From CAYSUS01 sp964434165 (GTDB lineage Bacteria; Planctomycetota; Planctomycetia; Pirellulales; Thermoguttaceae): a stretch of 64,000 nucleotides of DNA. Within the stretch, counting starts at the first letter, position 1, and every line of letters begins with the position of its first letter. Positions 26,723 through 36,151 of this stretch are shown piece by piece. The notes under the pieces were generated by a model. It did not search any database. It saw only the letters and a program-made list of their open reading frames with translations, and was not told the DNA's origin. The stretch covers positions 53,800-117,799 of the forward strand of contig CAYSUS010000007.1 of assembly GCA_964434165.1 (NCBI GenBank). Direction: 5' to 3'. A program made the translations under genes and the position numbers.

Positions 26723-27595
26723 TCATTGCTTCTCCTCCGGAATGCCCAGCTCGGCCAGCGTGGACCGAAGCCAGGCCAGCGAGCGTTCGATCATCGGGCC
26801 GCCCGCCCCCTCGCACTCCATGCTAAGGACTCCGCGGTAGCCTCGGTCGCGGAGGATCGCGAGCACCCTCTTGATGTTCTCGGCGTTGACGCCCTCGCCA
26901 ATCGCGCAGTGGCTCACGGCGATGCCCGTCTGCTCCCCGCGCGCCGAAGCGGCCAGCGACTCGCTGACGTCCTTGACGTGGACGTGGTTGACGCGGTCTT
27001 TAAGCCGCTCGCAGAAGGCGACGGGGTCCTGGCCGGCGATGAACGTGTTGCCCGTGTCCATGTTCATGCGCAGGAAGGGGCTGTCGCAGAAGCCGAGCAT
27101 CCGGGCCATCATGTCGGGGTTGGTGGTGAAGTAGCCGTGGACCTCGATGTTGATCGTGATCTCGTAGGCCTCGGCCACTTCGAGAACCTGCCCGTAGCTT
27201 CGCTTCATCAGCTCCATGGCCTCCTCGTCCGAGAGCCCTTCGGGCTTGTGGAGGCCGTCGGTGGTGGCCAGGCGGGGACAGCCGGCGTGCTTGGCCCAGG
27301 GGATGGTCTTCAGCACGTACGGCACGCCGTACAGGGGGCCGTCCTTGCCGGAGAGGGGGAAGGCCGCGTCGATCTGCGAGAACCGGACGCCGTAGCCTTC
27401 CATCTTGCGCCGCAATAGCAGCGGGTCCTCGTAGAGGGCCACGTGCGGCTGGTAGCCCAGCCCGTGGATCCAGCTCACGCCGTCGATCGGTCCGCACTCG
27501 ATGAAGTGGACGTCGTGTTCCTGGGCCCACTGGAGGCACTTCTCGAAGTTCCAGTAGGACGAGTTGAATGCGTCGGTGTGGAAGCCGATTTGCAT
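26723..27595 (-). CDS. Sugar phosphate isomerase/epimerase family TIM barrel
   Basis: A 290-residue protein of the xylose-isomerase-like TIM barrel family (AP endonuclease 2 superfamily). Metal-binding positions are visible as Glu in INIEVHG, Asp in NMDTGN, His in NHVHVKD and Glu in LSMECEG. No signal peptide is seen, so it is cytoplasmic. Family members isomerise or epimerise free or phosphorylated sugars and inositols. It is followed by the secreted protein and the Gfo/Idh/MocA oxidoreductase and preceded by a TetR gene on the same strand, which suggests a small carbohydrate-use operon under that repressor. Confidence 0.88.
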   Translation of the reverse strand: MQIGFHTDAFNSSYWNFEKCLQWAQEHDVHFIECGPIDGVSWIHGLGYQPHVALYEDPLLLRRKMEGYGVRFSQIDAAFPLSGKDGPLYGVPYVLKTIPWAKHAGCPRLATTDGLHKPEGLSDEEAMELMKRSYGQVLEVAEAYEITINIEVHGYFTTNPDMMARMLGFCDSPFLRMNMDTGNTFIAGQDPVAFCERLKDRVNHVHVKDVSESLAASARGEQTGIAVSHCAIGEGVNAENIKRVLAILRDRGYRGVLSMECEGAGGPMIERSLAWLRSTLAELGIPEEKQ

Positions 27596-27651
27596 GGTGC
27601 TGTTGCTCGCGTTTTGGGGTCATGAGACGGCCGCGATGTGGGCCGGGCGTT

Positions 27652-28275
27652 TCAAGTGGCCGCCGCACCGACGCCCTTCTCCTCGCCACACGGCCCGGAG
27701 AGCACTCCCATCAGTCCCTCGACGATCGACTGCTGTTCGGTCGGGTCGGCGATGTGCGGCTCGAAGGCGGCCCGAATCTTCACCCCCTCGATCGTGGCCA
27801 GCATCAGGTCCACGGCGCGCCGGACACCCGACGTCCGCAGACACCCCGCCGCCTCGGCGGCCAGCACGAGGCCCACGTACATTTCGCGAACCGTGTCGTA
27901 GAACTGGGCCCAGCCCTTGGCGACCTCACGGTCGTGGAGCGCCCGGGCGAAGATCTCGGTCGTGAACACGCGGCTCGAGTCGTCCACGACACAGGTCCGC
28001 ACCGAAAACTCGAGCATCCGCCGCAGCCGCAGGAGCGGATCGGTCAGCGGCGCGATCTCCGCGTGCACGCGCTGCTGATAGGTACGGTAATAGTAAGAAC
28101 AGGCCGCCAGGATGATCTCGCGCTTCGACTGGTAGTGGCTGTAGAAGCTCCCCTTGGTCACCCCGGCGTGGGCCGCGATCTCGTCGATCGTCACTTCATC
28201 GAACCCGCGGCCTGCGAACAAATCGAAGGCGCTTTGCGCCAGCCGGGCGGGCATCTGGGGAGAGAGTCGGGGCAT
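27652..28275 (-). CDS. TetR-family transcriptional regulator
   Basis: A 207-residue regulator. The N-terminal helix-turn-helix is clear: VTIDEIAAHAGVTKGSFYSH, followed by the family-typical YQSKREI. The C-terminal ligand-binding half is variable and helical, with no informative motif. The start at 28275 is chosen over an upstream alternative at 28326 because it gives the usual short tail before the first helix and is preceded by GAGGTCC. It lies 56 bases upstream of the isomerase gene on the same strand and divergent from the PEP-CTERM gene, so it may control either; no operator palindrome is obvious. Confidence 0.9.
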   Translation of the reverse strand: MPRLSPQMPARLAQSAFDLFAGRGFDEVTIDEIAAHAGVTKGSFYSHYQSKREIILAACSYYYRTYQQRVHAEIAPLTDPLLRLRRMLEFSVRTCVVDDSSRVFTTEIFARALHDREVAKGWAQFYDTVREMYVGLVLAAEAAGCLRTSGVRRAVDLMLATIEGVKIRAAFEPHIADPTEQQSIVEGLMGVLSGPCGEEKGVGAAAT

Positions 28276-28481
28276 CCGCGAGGACCTCGTTGATTGGCTA
28301 GCGCGCTTGTTGGCGTGTGGCGTCAACCGCCGAACGAGCCGGCGAGGCTCGCGCGCAACTGCCTGGGGAGAAACCGGTTCAGGCCGCTCCGGGCCGAAGC
28401 TCCCGGAATATACTTGCCGGTATCTCGTGCGTCAAGCGGCGGGCGGCCGACGTTCTTCCGCAATCCGGGAAACCAAATGGC

Positions 28482-28509
28482 TTGCTTTCGCGGTCGGCCC
28501 AAATACAAT
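28482..28509 (+). promoter_or_regulatory. Putative sigma70-type promoter for the PEP-CTERM gene
   Basis: TTGCTT (28482-28487) and TACAAT (28504-28509) are separated by 16 bases and lie 100 bases before the PEP-CTERM start. This is the only notable signal in the 334-base divergent region 28276-28609, where no gene is supported. Confidence 0.4.
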
Positions 28510-28609
28510 CATACCCGTCAGTTCGTATGGCTGTTCTCTGCGTGCGATCCTTCCAGCGCGATCGCCTGTCGCTCGCACCCGATCACCTGCTCGCGTAAGG
28601 GGACCCGAG

Positions 28610-30334
28610 ATGAGCGCCGTCTGCATCCACCCGCGAAGAGGCTCGGCCCGTCCCGGGCGGCTTCCGACTCTCACGACCGCCCTGCTCCTGGCCGCGCTCG
28701 TGACAGGGACCCACCCGACCGCCGCGGCGACCATCGCCTACGTCGTCCCCGACGGCACCGTCGGCGAGCAGGCGTTCGGCGGGGCGCTGGGCATGGACTT
28801 CGACGTCACCTCGCCCGTGCAGATCAGTCAGCTTGGCGTCTTCGACAGCGGGCAGGACGGGCTCGCTCGCGGCATCATGGCCACGCTCTACGATCGCGCG
28901 ACCCAGACCGAGATCGCCTCGGTCTCCTTCACCGAATCCGATCCCGGGGTGCTGCAGGGCGGCAGCCGGTTCAAGCCACTCCAGCAGCCGATCCGCCTCC
29001 CCACCGGCTTCCAGGGCACGATCGTCGCGGCGGGGTACGGTTCTGGCGAGCCCAATGGCAACAGCGGTTCGCCCTCTTGGAGTACAGACCCGGGCGTGGG
29101 CGACCTGCTCTCCTTCGTGGGGAGCGCCCGTTGGGGTTCGGACGCGGGGCTCTTTCCGCCCAACACCGACGGCGGTCCGGCCAATCGATACGCGGCCGGG
29201 ACCTTCGTCTTTCGCTCCGCGGTCGGCGCCCCCATCGTCCTGCCGAACTTCAGTTTCGAGGAGCCAGTCTACGCCAGCGACGGCGATTTCGGGCCCGCGG
29301 CCGGCTGGAACGGCACGAGCGCCGGGGCCTGGAATCCGCCCGCCACCCAGCTGGCGCCCAGCCAGGGGAGCCAGGTCGCCTACGTGAACCAGGGTAATCA
29401 ACTCCAATCCGATCCGCTCAGCGCGAGCCTTCGCGACGGAACGCTCTACATCTTGGAGGCCGATTGGGGAAGGCGAACGGCCTACCCGAACGCCAACCAC
29501 ATCATGGCCCTGCTCGCCGGCGATACGGTTCTCGGCTACGTCAACAACAGTACGGTCGGCAACGGTCCCGTCCCGGCCGTGGGCGAGATGACGACGGCCC
29601 GGGGCTACTTCACAACGAACCACGACGCAGCGTCCGGCGCGCCGCTAAGCATCCTGTTCGGCGCCGCCAACGGCCAGGCAAATTACGACAACGTCCACCT
29701 GTTCAAGATCGAGAACGCCGCCGTGCCGGTCGCGAACCACAGCTTTGAGGAGCCCGCCCTTAGCGGCGAGTACCAGCAGGGAGCGCCGGATTGGATCCAG
29801 GGCGGAAACGCGGGCATTTTCGAGAGGCCCGAGCACATCACGCCGGCCGACGGTCTCCAGACCGCGTACACGACGGACGGCGCCTCGCTGACGCAGATCC
29901 TCGACGGCCAGGGCAACCGCTCGATCCTCCATCTGGAGCCCAACACCCGCTACATCCTCATGGTCGAGGTCGGACGGCGCAACAACATCGACTTCGGCGG
30001 CTACCTGGTCGAGCTCCTGGCCGGCGATACGGCCTTGGCCCTCGACGACGGCACATTGGGAGTGCCCATCCCGGGCGAGTTCGTCACCACGTCGGTGATT
30101 GACTTCTTCGCCGCCCCGGATGATCCGGCCCTGGCCGGCCTTTTCGGTCGGAACGTTGGAATCCGTTTGACGAACCCGGGCGCGCCGTCGCCTTCCGGCC
30201 AGACGATGTACGACAACGTGCGGCTGTTCGCGTATGCGGTGCCCGAGCCGAGCTCGGTCGTGCTGCTGGGGATCGGAGCCGCCGGCGCGCTGCTTGCTGT
30301 CGTGCGCCGCCGTCAACCACGCGCCGCCATGTAG
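28610..30334 (+). CDS. PEP-CTERM secreted protein with repeated beta domains
   Basis: A 574-residue exported protein. TAAGGGGA precedes the ATG at 28610 and a signal peptide ends around AAA at residue 37. After a first domain of about 150 residues come two related modules, each opening with N-F/H-S-FEEP (about residues 210 and 380) and closing with YDNVHLF or YDNVRLF. These resemble the discoidin/CBM-like modules of planctomycete surface proteins. The C-terminus is a PEP-CTERM signal: VPEPSS, a hydrophobic helix and RRRQPR, predicting processing by an exosortase system (not in this window) and surface retention or release. The DUF1559 gene follows after 50 bases. Confidence 0.85.
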   Translation: MSAVCIHPRRGSARPGRLPTLTTALLLAALVTGTHPTAAATIAYVVPDGTVGEQAFGGALGMDFDVTSPVQISQLGVFDSGQDGLARGIMATLYDRATQTEIASVSFTESDPGVLQGGSRFKPLQQPIRLPTGFQGTIVAAGYGSGEPNGNSGSPSWSTDPGVGDLLSFVGSARWGSDAGLFPPNTDGGPANRYAAGTFVFRSAVGAPIVLPNFSFEEPVYASDGDFGPAAGWNGTSAGAWNPPATQLAPSQGSQVAYVNQGNQLQSDPLSASLRDGTLYILEADWGRRTAYPNANHIMALLAGDTVLGYVNNSTVGNGPVPAVGEMTTARGYFTTNHDAASGAPLSILFGAANGQANYDNVHLFKIENAAVPVANHSFEEPALSGEYQQGAPDWIQGGNAGIFERPEHITPADGLQTAYTTDGASLTQILDGQGNRSILHLEPNTRYILMVEVGRRNNIDFGGYLVELLAGDTALALDDGTLGVPIPGEFVTTSVIDFFAAPDDPALAGLFGRNVGIRLTNPGAPSPSGQTMYDNVRLFAYAVPEPSSVVLLGIGAAGALLAVVRRRQPRAAM

Positions 30335-30384
30335 GCGCTATCACCCCCGTATGCGCCCCGGAAGCCCACCGCACGGAGGACGCC

Positions 30385-31278
30385 ATGGAAAGGCCCCGCG
30401 GTTTCACGCTCGTCGAGCTGCTGGTGGTGATCGCCATCATCGGCATTCTGATCGCCCTGCTGCTCCCGGCCGTGCAGGCGGCGCGCGAGGCCGCGCGGCG
30501 CATGCAGTGCACCAACAACCTGAAGCAAATCGGGCTCGCGCTTCACAACTACCATACCTCCAACCGCCGGCTGCCCCACGGCAGCCATCACGCGGACCGC
30601 TGGGGATGGCAACCTCGGCTACTTCCCTTCGTCGAGGGGCGGGCCGAATTCGACAAGTACGACTGGAACCTCTATTCCTGGCAGGGCGACAACTTCCAGT
30701 ACATCAAGCAGATCCACCCCCTGTTCCTCTGCCCGTCCGATTCCTTCAGCGAGGAGATCCTCGAAGAGGAGGCCTTCGCCGCCCCCGAGTGGGCGATCTC
30801 CCAGTCGGACTACGCCGCATGCATCGGCGACTACCGCAACCATACGGGCGTCGGTGAGGAACCGAGGTACGGCAACGTGTTCTTCGGCCCCGGGCTGACC
30901 GAGAATGAGGTGCGGGGGATGATCGGCCGGTGGCGGTGGGCCGCCGCTTTCCGCGACGTGACTGACGGGCTATCCAACACGATCTGCGTCGGCGAATGCA
31001 TCGGGTCGCTGTGCATCACACAGAACTTCGGCACCCAGTCGTTCGCCACGACCGCCCACCCGATCAACTACATGAACCGATCGCTGATCCAGGACCGTCC
31101 GGTCCAGGCCAATCCGCGCTGGGACGAGTCGATCGGGTTCCGCAGCTTCCATCCCGGCGGGGCGAACTTCGGACTGGGCGACGGCTCCGTGCGGTTCTTG
31201 AGCGAAAACATCGACGGGACGACCTACCGCGCCTTGGCCTCGCGCGCTGGCGGGGAGGTGGTCAGCCTGCCCGACTGA
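30385..31278 (+). CDS. DUF1559 pilin-like protein
   Basis: A 297-residue canonical DUF1559 protein. The ATG is preceded by GGAGG. The prepilin leader is GFTLVELLVVIAIIGILIAL, followed by the diagnostic QAAREAARRMQCTNNLKQIG and ALHNYH. The body has CPSDS, VTDGLSNTICVGE and the C-terminal block FHPGGANFGLGDGSVRFL. The family occurs in tens to hundreds of copies in planctomycete genomes and is thought to be exported through a pilin-type pathway; its function is unknown. It sits between a PEP-CTERM protein and a small lipoprotein, a common grouping for this family. Confidence 0.95.
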   Translation: MERPRGFTLVELLVVIAIIGILIALLLPAVQAAREAARRMQCTNNLKQIGLALHNYHTSNRRLPHGSHHADRWGWQPRLLPFVEGRAEFDKYDWNLYSWQGDNFQYIKQIHPLFLCPSDSFSEEILEEEAFAAPEWAISQSDYAACIGDYRNHTGVGEEPRYGNVFFGPGLTENEVRGMIGRWRWAAAFRDVTDGLSNTICVGECIGSLCITQNFGTQSFATTAHPINYMNRSLIQDRPVQANPRWDESIGFRSFHPGGANFGLGDGSVRFLSENIDGTTYRALASRAGGEVVSLPD

Positions 31279-31345
31279 AATCGCGGCGGAGCCCGCCCGC
31301 GCTTCCACTCCTGGCGTCGCTTCTCGAGAGGATGGAGAGGACACC

Positions 31346-31819
31346 GTGGCAACCGCGCCTCGCCTGGCAATTCTGATGGTCGTCTCTGTCTCAGCCGCGC
31401 TCGGCTGCGGACGCTCCGATCGCGTCCCCCTGGGGCAGGTCCGCGGCCGCGTGACCTACCAAAGCAAGCCAATCCTTCGTGGCACGATCATCTTCGAAGT
31501 CCCGGGAGCGCGGCCCGCCACCGGCAAGATCGTCGATGGTCGAATCACCGAGGTCACCACCTACGATCCCGGCGACGGCGTGCCGGTCGGCACGGCGGCC
31601 ATTGCGGTGTTCGCCACCGAGTCGGCAGCGGAATCTGCGGCAGGGCCGGGCGGCTCCCCTCCGGCCCACCCTGCCCAAGCCGCCGCTCCCGGGCAGGGCT
31701 ACATGGGCGGCGGCGCCCGATCGCGGATTCCCTCCCGGTACAACGACCCGTCCCGAAGTGGCCTGAGTCGCCGCATCAGCAAGGGGGCGAACGAGATCGA
31801 GCTGGAACTCGGGGACTGA
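31346..31819 (+). CDS. Small lipoprotein, carboxypeptidase-regulatory-like
   Basis: A 157-residue protein starting at GTG 31346, preceded by GGAGAGGA. A short signal ends at the lipobox SAALGC. The mature part opens with GQVRGRVTYQSKPI and GTIIFE, a beta-sandwich pattern resembling carboxypeptidase-regulatory-like domains, then an Ala/Pro linker and YNDPSRSGLSRRI. Small lipoproteins of this pattern are regularly encoded just after DUF1559 genes in planctomycetes. The 67-base gap suggests co-transcription with it. The role is not known. Confidence 0.8.
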   Translation: MATAPRLAILMVVSVSAALGCGRSDRVPLGQVRGRVTYQSKPILRGTIIFEVPGARPATGKIVDGRITEVTTYDPGDGVPVGTAAIAVFATESAAESAAGPGGSPPAHPAQAAAPGQGYMGGGARSRIPSRYNDPSRSGLSRRISKGANEIELELGD

Positions 31820-31902
31820 GCGGATGCCTGTTCAGGCTGGCAAAAACCGGCTATGTTCAAGCTCGGTCGCCGATTCCCTCAAGGCAACGCGAAAGGCCGA
31901 TC

Positions 31903-33162
31903 ATGGCAGCCTCGGGTCATCCACAAGTCCTCGTCGTCGGCGCCGGTCCGGTCGGCTTGTTCGCCGCGCTGGCCCTGGCGCGGCGGGGCGTGGACGTGCG
32001 GGTCATCGACCGCGACTGGCGGACCGGGGCCCACAGCTACGCCCTCGCCCTGCACCCCGAGTCGCTCCGCCTGCTCGATCCGGTCGGGCTGGGCGACGAC
32101 GTGCTGGAGGAGGCCCTGCCGGTCAGCACGATCGGGCTTTACGACCGCGAGGCCCGCCGCGCCGAGATCCGCCTCGCCTCGGCCGATGAGCCCCGCGCGG
32201 CCCTGGCCATCCTGCGCCAGGACGTGCTCGAGAACCACCTGGAAGACACGCTCCGCGACCTAGGGGTGCGCGTCCACTGGAACCATGAGCTGGGGGCCTT
32301 AACGCTCGGCGAGCGGTCCGTCGCGGCAACCGTGGACCGCTTGGAGAAGGACACCGTGGGCTACGCCGTGGCCCACACCGAGTGGACCGTGGCCGGGACC
32401 GCGGAGCACGATTTCCCGCTGGTGCTCGGCGCGGACGGTCACCGCTCGACGGTGCGCCGCGCGCTGGGGATCGACTTTCCCCAGGTCGGCCCCGCCCAGC
32501 TCTTCGCGGTCTTCGAGTTCCGCACCGACGCCGACCTGGGCAACCAGATGCGCGTCGTCTTCGGCGAGGCGACCACCGACGTGCTGTGGCCGCTGCCCGA
32601 CGGCTACTGCCGCTATAGCTTCGAGTTGCCGGCCGAGTCCGTGTCTGTGCCGGGCCGCATGAAGGGCCGCGTTGGCGTGCAGCTCGGCGCGTCGCAGTAT
32701 CCCGTGCTGTCCGAGGAGAGCCTGGGGCGCCTGCTGGCCGAGCGCGCCGAGTGGTTTCGCGGCACGGTCGAGCAGGTGCGATGGCGCCTGGTGGTCCGGT
32801 TCGAGCGGCGCCTGGCCCGGGCGTGGGGCCGCGGCCGGGTGTGGCTGGCCGGCGACGCCGCCCACGTGACCGGCCCGGTCGGCATGCACAGCATGAACGC
32901 GGGGCTCCACGAGGCGGCTGCCCTGGCCGACCTGTTCGCCGAGGGCGCTCGGGGGCAGCCGCCCGCGGAGAAGCTCGCGGCCTTCGCCGCCCGGCAGACC
33001 GAGCGGTGGCGATTCCTCTTGGGCCTGGAGGGATCGCTTCAGCCGGGCGAGACCACCGATCCGTGGGTCGCGCGCTACGCCGATCGGCTCCTCGCCTGCC
33101 TGCCCGCCGTCACGCCCGAGCGGATCGCCGAGCTGGCCGGGCAGGTGGGGCTGGGGCGGTGA
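31903..33162 (+). CDS. FAD-dependent monooxygenase
   Basis: A 419-residue aromatic-ring-hydroxylase-like flavoprotein. The dinucleotide motif is VLVVGAGPVGLFAALALARR near the N-terminus, the second FAD block is GRVWLAGDAAHVTGPVGMHS, and LVLGADGHRSTVRRALG is the DG motif. These three place it in the UbiH/PHBH-like class A monooxygenases, which use NAD(P)H and oxygen. The substrate is not predictable and no quinone-biosynthesis genes are near. AAAGG is close to the ATG at 31903, about 80 bases after the lipoprotein gene. Confidence 0.9.
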   Translation: MAASGHPQVLVVGAGPVGLFAALALARRGVDVRVIDRDWRTGAHSYALALHPESLRLLDPVGLGDDVLEEALPVSTIGLYDREARRAEIRLASADEPRAALAILRQDVLENHLEDTLRDLGVRVHWNHELGALTLGERSVAATVDRLEKDTVGYAVAHTEWTVAGTAEHDFPLVLGADGHRSTVRRALGIDFPQVGPAQLFAVFEFRTDADLGNQMRVVFGEATTDVLWPLPDGYCRYSFELPAESVSVPGRMKGRVGVQLGASQYPVLSEESLGRLLAERAEWFRGTVEQVRWRLVVRFERRLARAWGRGRVWLAGDAAHVTGPVGMHSMNAGLHEAAALADLFAEGARGQPPAEKLAAFAARQTERWRFLLGLEGSLQPGETTDPWVARYADRLLACLPAVTPERIAELAGQVGLGR

Positions 33163-33185
33163 GGCCCCATGCCTCGCGCGGTCCG

Positions 33186-33210
33186 GCAGGCCTCAGGGGC
33201 CTGCTTGAAT
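33186..33210. terminator. Hairpin between convergent genes
   Basis: GCAGGCC, a 5-base loop and GGCCTGC (33186-33204) give a perfect 7-bp stem between the convergent monooxygenase and glycosidase genes. Only a short T-containing tail follows, so termination could be bidirectional but is not certain. Confidence 0.4.
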
Positions 33211-33238
33211 CGCGTGCTTCGTATTTCAGGTTTTCCCC

Positions 33239-35380
33239 CTAGCGTTCCACCTCCACCCGATACCACGTCGTGGCGGGCTGGCCGAGCGGGAGTTGCCAGC
33301 CCTTTTCGGTCTTCGTGGCTGCCAGGGAAGACCCCAGGGGCTTGCCGACCGCGCTGAGCGGCTGCGCGCGGACCGCGGTGGCCCCCTTCAGGCCGCGGAG
33401 CGTCACGCTCCCGGCGACCGGCTCGATCCGCGTGGGAAACGTGCCCCACTGCTTGACCGTCTTGCGGTCGGGGTTCCACGCGAAGCCGGTGTGCGTGGAT
33501 CGGGCGGTCGTCGCCAGCAGCAGCCGGCCGGTCGAGCCGATGGGCTCGCGGTCCAGTGACGTCAGAACCACGGCGGCAAAGGGCGTCTCGATCGCCGCGG
33601 CCAGGTTCGCGGTCTGCCTGGAATCCCCGGGGTCCTCGCCGAGGAAGCCGACCAGGGCCTGCGTGCGCGGCGAATCGACGACCACCCGGCCCTGCTTCTC
33701 GTCGGCGCCGTACCAGCCGATCTGGCCCGTGTCGGCCTCGATGCGTCCCAGCGGCGCGGCCTGGGGATACGGCGACGCCTCGCCGCCGGTCGTCCACCGC
33801 GTGGCGTGCACCAGCGGCGCCGAGCGCGGCAGGTCGGGATCGAAGAACGGCCGCTCGCTGCGGGGCATGCGCAGACCCTCGATCATCTTCTCCTCGTCGT
33901 AAACACGGACGATGCACCGCTCGGCCGCGTGGAGGTCCCGACGGTGCCACATCAGCGCGCAGGCCGCGAGGTTGGCCAGCTTGACTGGATCGTTCTCGAT
34001 GGCGAAGCTCCGCTGAAACGTCCGCCCTGGATCAATGCGGCGGCCGGCTTCCCAATTGAACCAGTAGATGCCGTCCCAGTCGTGCAGCAAGGCGTAGGCG
34101 GTGAGGATGGGGATGCCCTCGCAGGCCCATTCGGCCGGGTAGGGGTGGTTCGTCTCGCTGATCGTGAACGGCCGGCCGACCATCGGCGTGCGCGCGAACT
34201 GCACCACCGTGGAATCGAGCGGATCGTTGACCATCGGCGTGTTCTGGATGCGGAACGGATTCTTGGCCGGATGCTGCCAGTACCCGTGCCCGTCGATGTA
34301 GTCGAGGATCGCGTTGTTGCGGACGTGGGCGTACGCGCAGTAGCTGTCGCTGTGGTCGGCCGTCCCCACCAGCGGCGAGCGCAGGCCCAGCTCGTCCTTG
34401 AGCAGACGCCGCATGCCTTGGAAGAACGTCCGCTCCAGATGGTTGTAGAACCGGGCCTCGGTGTGGAACCGCAGCGTGGAGGCCTTCTCGAACTCCCGGG
34501 GCGCAAGCCGCGGCACGCGCGGGGAGCCGGCCTCCTTGCGGATCGCCGCGAGCTTCTCGGCCGGGACGTTCTCGCCAAGCCACGCGTTGTACTGGTCGGT
34601 CAGCTCCTCGGCGTAGGAGACGGGAATCGGCGTCCATGAGCCGGGCTTTTCGACGTCCTCGCCCACCAGCCGTCCCCGCACCCAGGCCTCGAGCACGGAG
34701 TTCTCGTTGACCAGCTCGACCGTCACGATCGCCGGCTCGCGGCGGTACTCATTGCCGGTGTACGGATTGCGGTGCGTGAGGAGCTTGCGCGCGAAGTCCT
34801 GCTGGAGGTCGATCAGTCGCGGGTTGAAGTAGGTGGCCGACTTGCCGTAGCCGAGCAGGTGGCCCGCGCGCACGCCGTCGCCGGCCTTCCACGGCCGGGC
34901 GACGTTCAGGTTCAGGTTCGAGTAGATGCCCCGCTCGGCGAGCCTGGCGATGAAGAAGTCGAGGCGGTCGAGCGCCTCGGGCTGGAGCACCTGCGTGTCG
35001 TCGCGCGACCGGTCGAACAGCGGACTCCAACGGCTGTCGATGCCGTGGAGGCGCACCGCGTTGATCCCGCACCGGGCAAGGTCGTCGGCAACGGCGGCGG
35101 CCTGGTCCTTCGGCGGGAAGGCCCACAGGCCCCCCGTGTTGACGCCCCAGATCCGCAGGCGCGAGCCGTCGGGCTTGACCAGGTGCTTTCCGTCCACGCG
35201 GACGAATCCGTCCTTGCCGGCCGGGGCGTCGAGCAGGACCGACAGGTCCACGACCGACTCGGCCGCGCTCTTCCAGTCCACGGAGTAGGGGACCATCGCC
35301 GGCTCATCGGCGTGCAAGGGGGACCAGGTGGAGAACAGGATGGAGGCGGCGACGATCGACAGCACAAAACCGCGTCTCAT
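33239..35380 (-). CDS. Secreted clan-A glycoside hydrolase-like protein
   Basis: A 713-residue exported protein (signal peptide residues 1-25, ending PLHA). An N-terminal beta segment (FVRVDGKHLVKPDGSRLRIW) leads into a TIM barrel beginning GVNTGG. The likely acid/base is Glu226 in VELVNENS, the Asn-Glu pair of clan GH-A, and the likely nucleophile is Glu409 in FTISETNHPYP. Residues from about 530 on form beta-rich C-terminal domains. Both catalytic residues are in the expected order and spacing, so it should be active on a beta-linked glycan, but I cannot assign a CAZy family. ATG at 35380 is used; a GTG nine bases upstream is possible. It is convergent with the monooxygenase gene. Confidence 0.82.
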   Translation of the reverse strand: MRRGFVLSIVAASILFSTWSPLHADEPAMVPYSVDWKSAAESVVDLSVLLDAPAGKDGFVRVDGKHLVKPDGSRLRIWGVNTGGLWAFPPKDQAAAVADDLARCGINAVRLHGIDSRWSPLFDRSRDDTQVLQPEALDRLDFFIARLAERGIYSNLNLNVARPWKAGDGVRAGHLLGYGKSATYFNPRLIDLQQDFARKLLTHRNPYTGNEYRREPAIVTVELVNENSVLEAWVRGRLVGEDVEKPGSWTPIPVSYAEELTDQYNAWLGENVPAEKLAAIRKEAGSPRVPRLAPREFEKASTLRFHTEARFYNHLERTFFQGMRRLLKDELGLRSPLVGTADHSDSYCAYAHVRNNAILDYIDGHGYWQHPAKNPFRIQNTPMVNDPLDSTVVQFARTPMVGRPFTISETNHPYPAEWACEGIPILTAYALLHDWDGIYWFNWEAGRRIDPGRTFQRSFAIENDPVKLANLAACALMWHRRDLHAAERCIVRVYDEEKMIEGLRMPRSERPFFDPDLPRSAPLVHATRWTTGGEASPYPQAAPLGRIEADTGQIGWYGADEKQGRVVVDSPRTQALVGFLGEDPGDSRQTANLAAAIETPFAAVVLTSLDREPIGSTGRLLLATTARSTHTGFAWNPDRKTVKQWGTFPTRIEPVAGSVTLRGLKGATAVRAQPLSAVGKPLGSSLAATKTEKGWQLPLGQPATTWYRVEVER

Positions 35381-36151
35381 GGCAGGCACCAGGGGTGGGA
35401 ATCAGGAGTCTGGATGAACTTCGGAGAGACGGACAAACAAGGAAAGATCAACAGGATGAGGTGATCTGCGGCAGGGGCAAGATGCACGGGCAGGACGACC
35501 CGGCGTCGGCGCGATCGCGCGCCAAAGCAACCAGAAAGTGGGGGTCGGCGCGCCAGGCGTGATCGCATCAACCGCTCCGAACCGGAGCGCACAAGCAGTC
35601 TGGGAATCATCCTTTACATCAAGCAGGCGGGCCGGGCTGTCCGGGTGTTGGTCAACCGCTTGCAGTTTTTCCAGGGCGTGCGCCCCGAATGGGTGGTTTT
35701 GCTTGATAAATCACTACTGATAAACGAGTTCCGCAATCGACGGCGTTCTGCATTCAAGGCGGGAGCATTGCGGAAATCCCGTCGCGGTCTGACCCTCGAT
35801 GGCTTGGAGGGAAACGTGGGGCGGGCTCTGGGTGCTTCTGGATGGCGCATGGTCTCCTGCCTGCGTCGAGCAGGCGATCACCCATTATCTCACCCCGAAA
35901 GGCCGTCCGCAAATGAGGGAATTGCGCCTTGCTTGAATAGCAAATCCAGGTCGTTTAGGGCAAGAAGGATAACAGGGACGCTTGCCCCATCCGGACGGCG
36001 GAGGTCGCCTGCGGACCCTGGCTCTGGAACATTCCGCCGCGCAGCCCGCACGCCTGAGCCGGGCCAACTGACCTACGCCCCCCGCACGGGATGCATTAGA
36101 ATCCGCCGGCGATTTGCCGCGTCTTTGTCCGCCGCATGGAGGTGGCCTGCA
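35381..36151. other. 771-base intergenic region with an AT-richer patch
   Basis: No gene is convincing. Between about 35560 and 35960 the base composition drops clearly below the surroundings. A direct pair TGATAAA (35704-35710 and 35718-35724) lies there. A TAGAAT box at 36097-36102, preceded by GCAT, stands 50 bases before the mosaic gene and could be its -10. The segment may be decayed or regulatory; the sequence does not decide. Confidence 0.35.
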
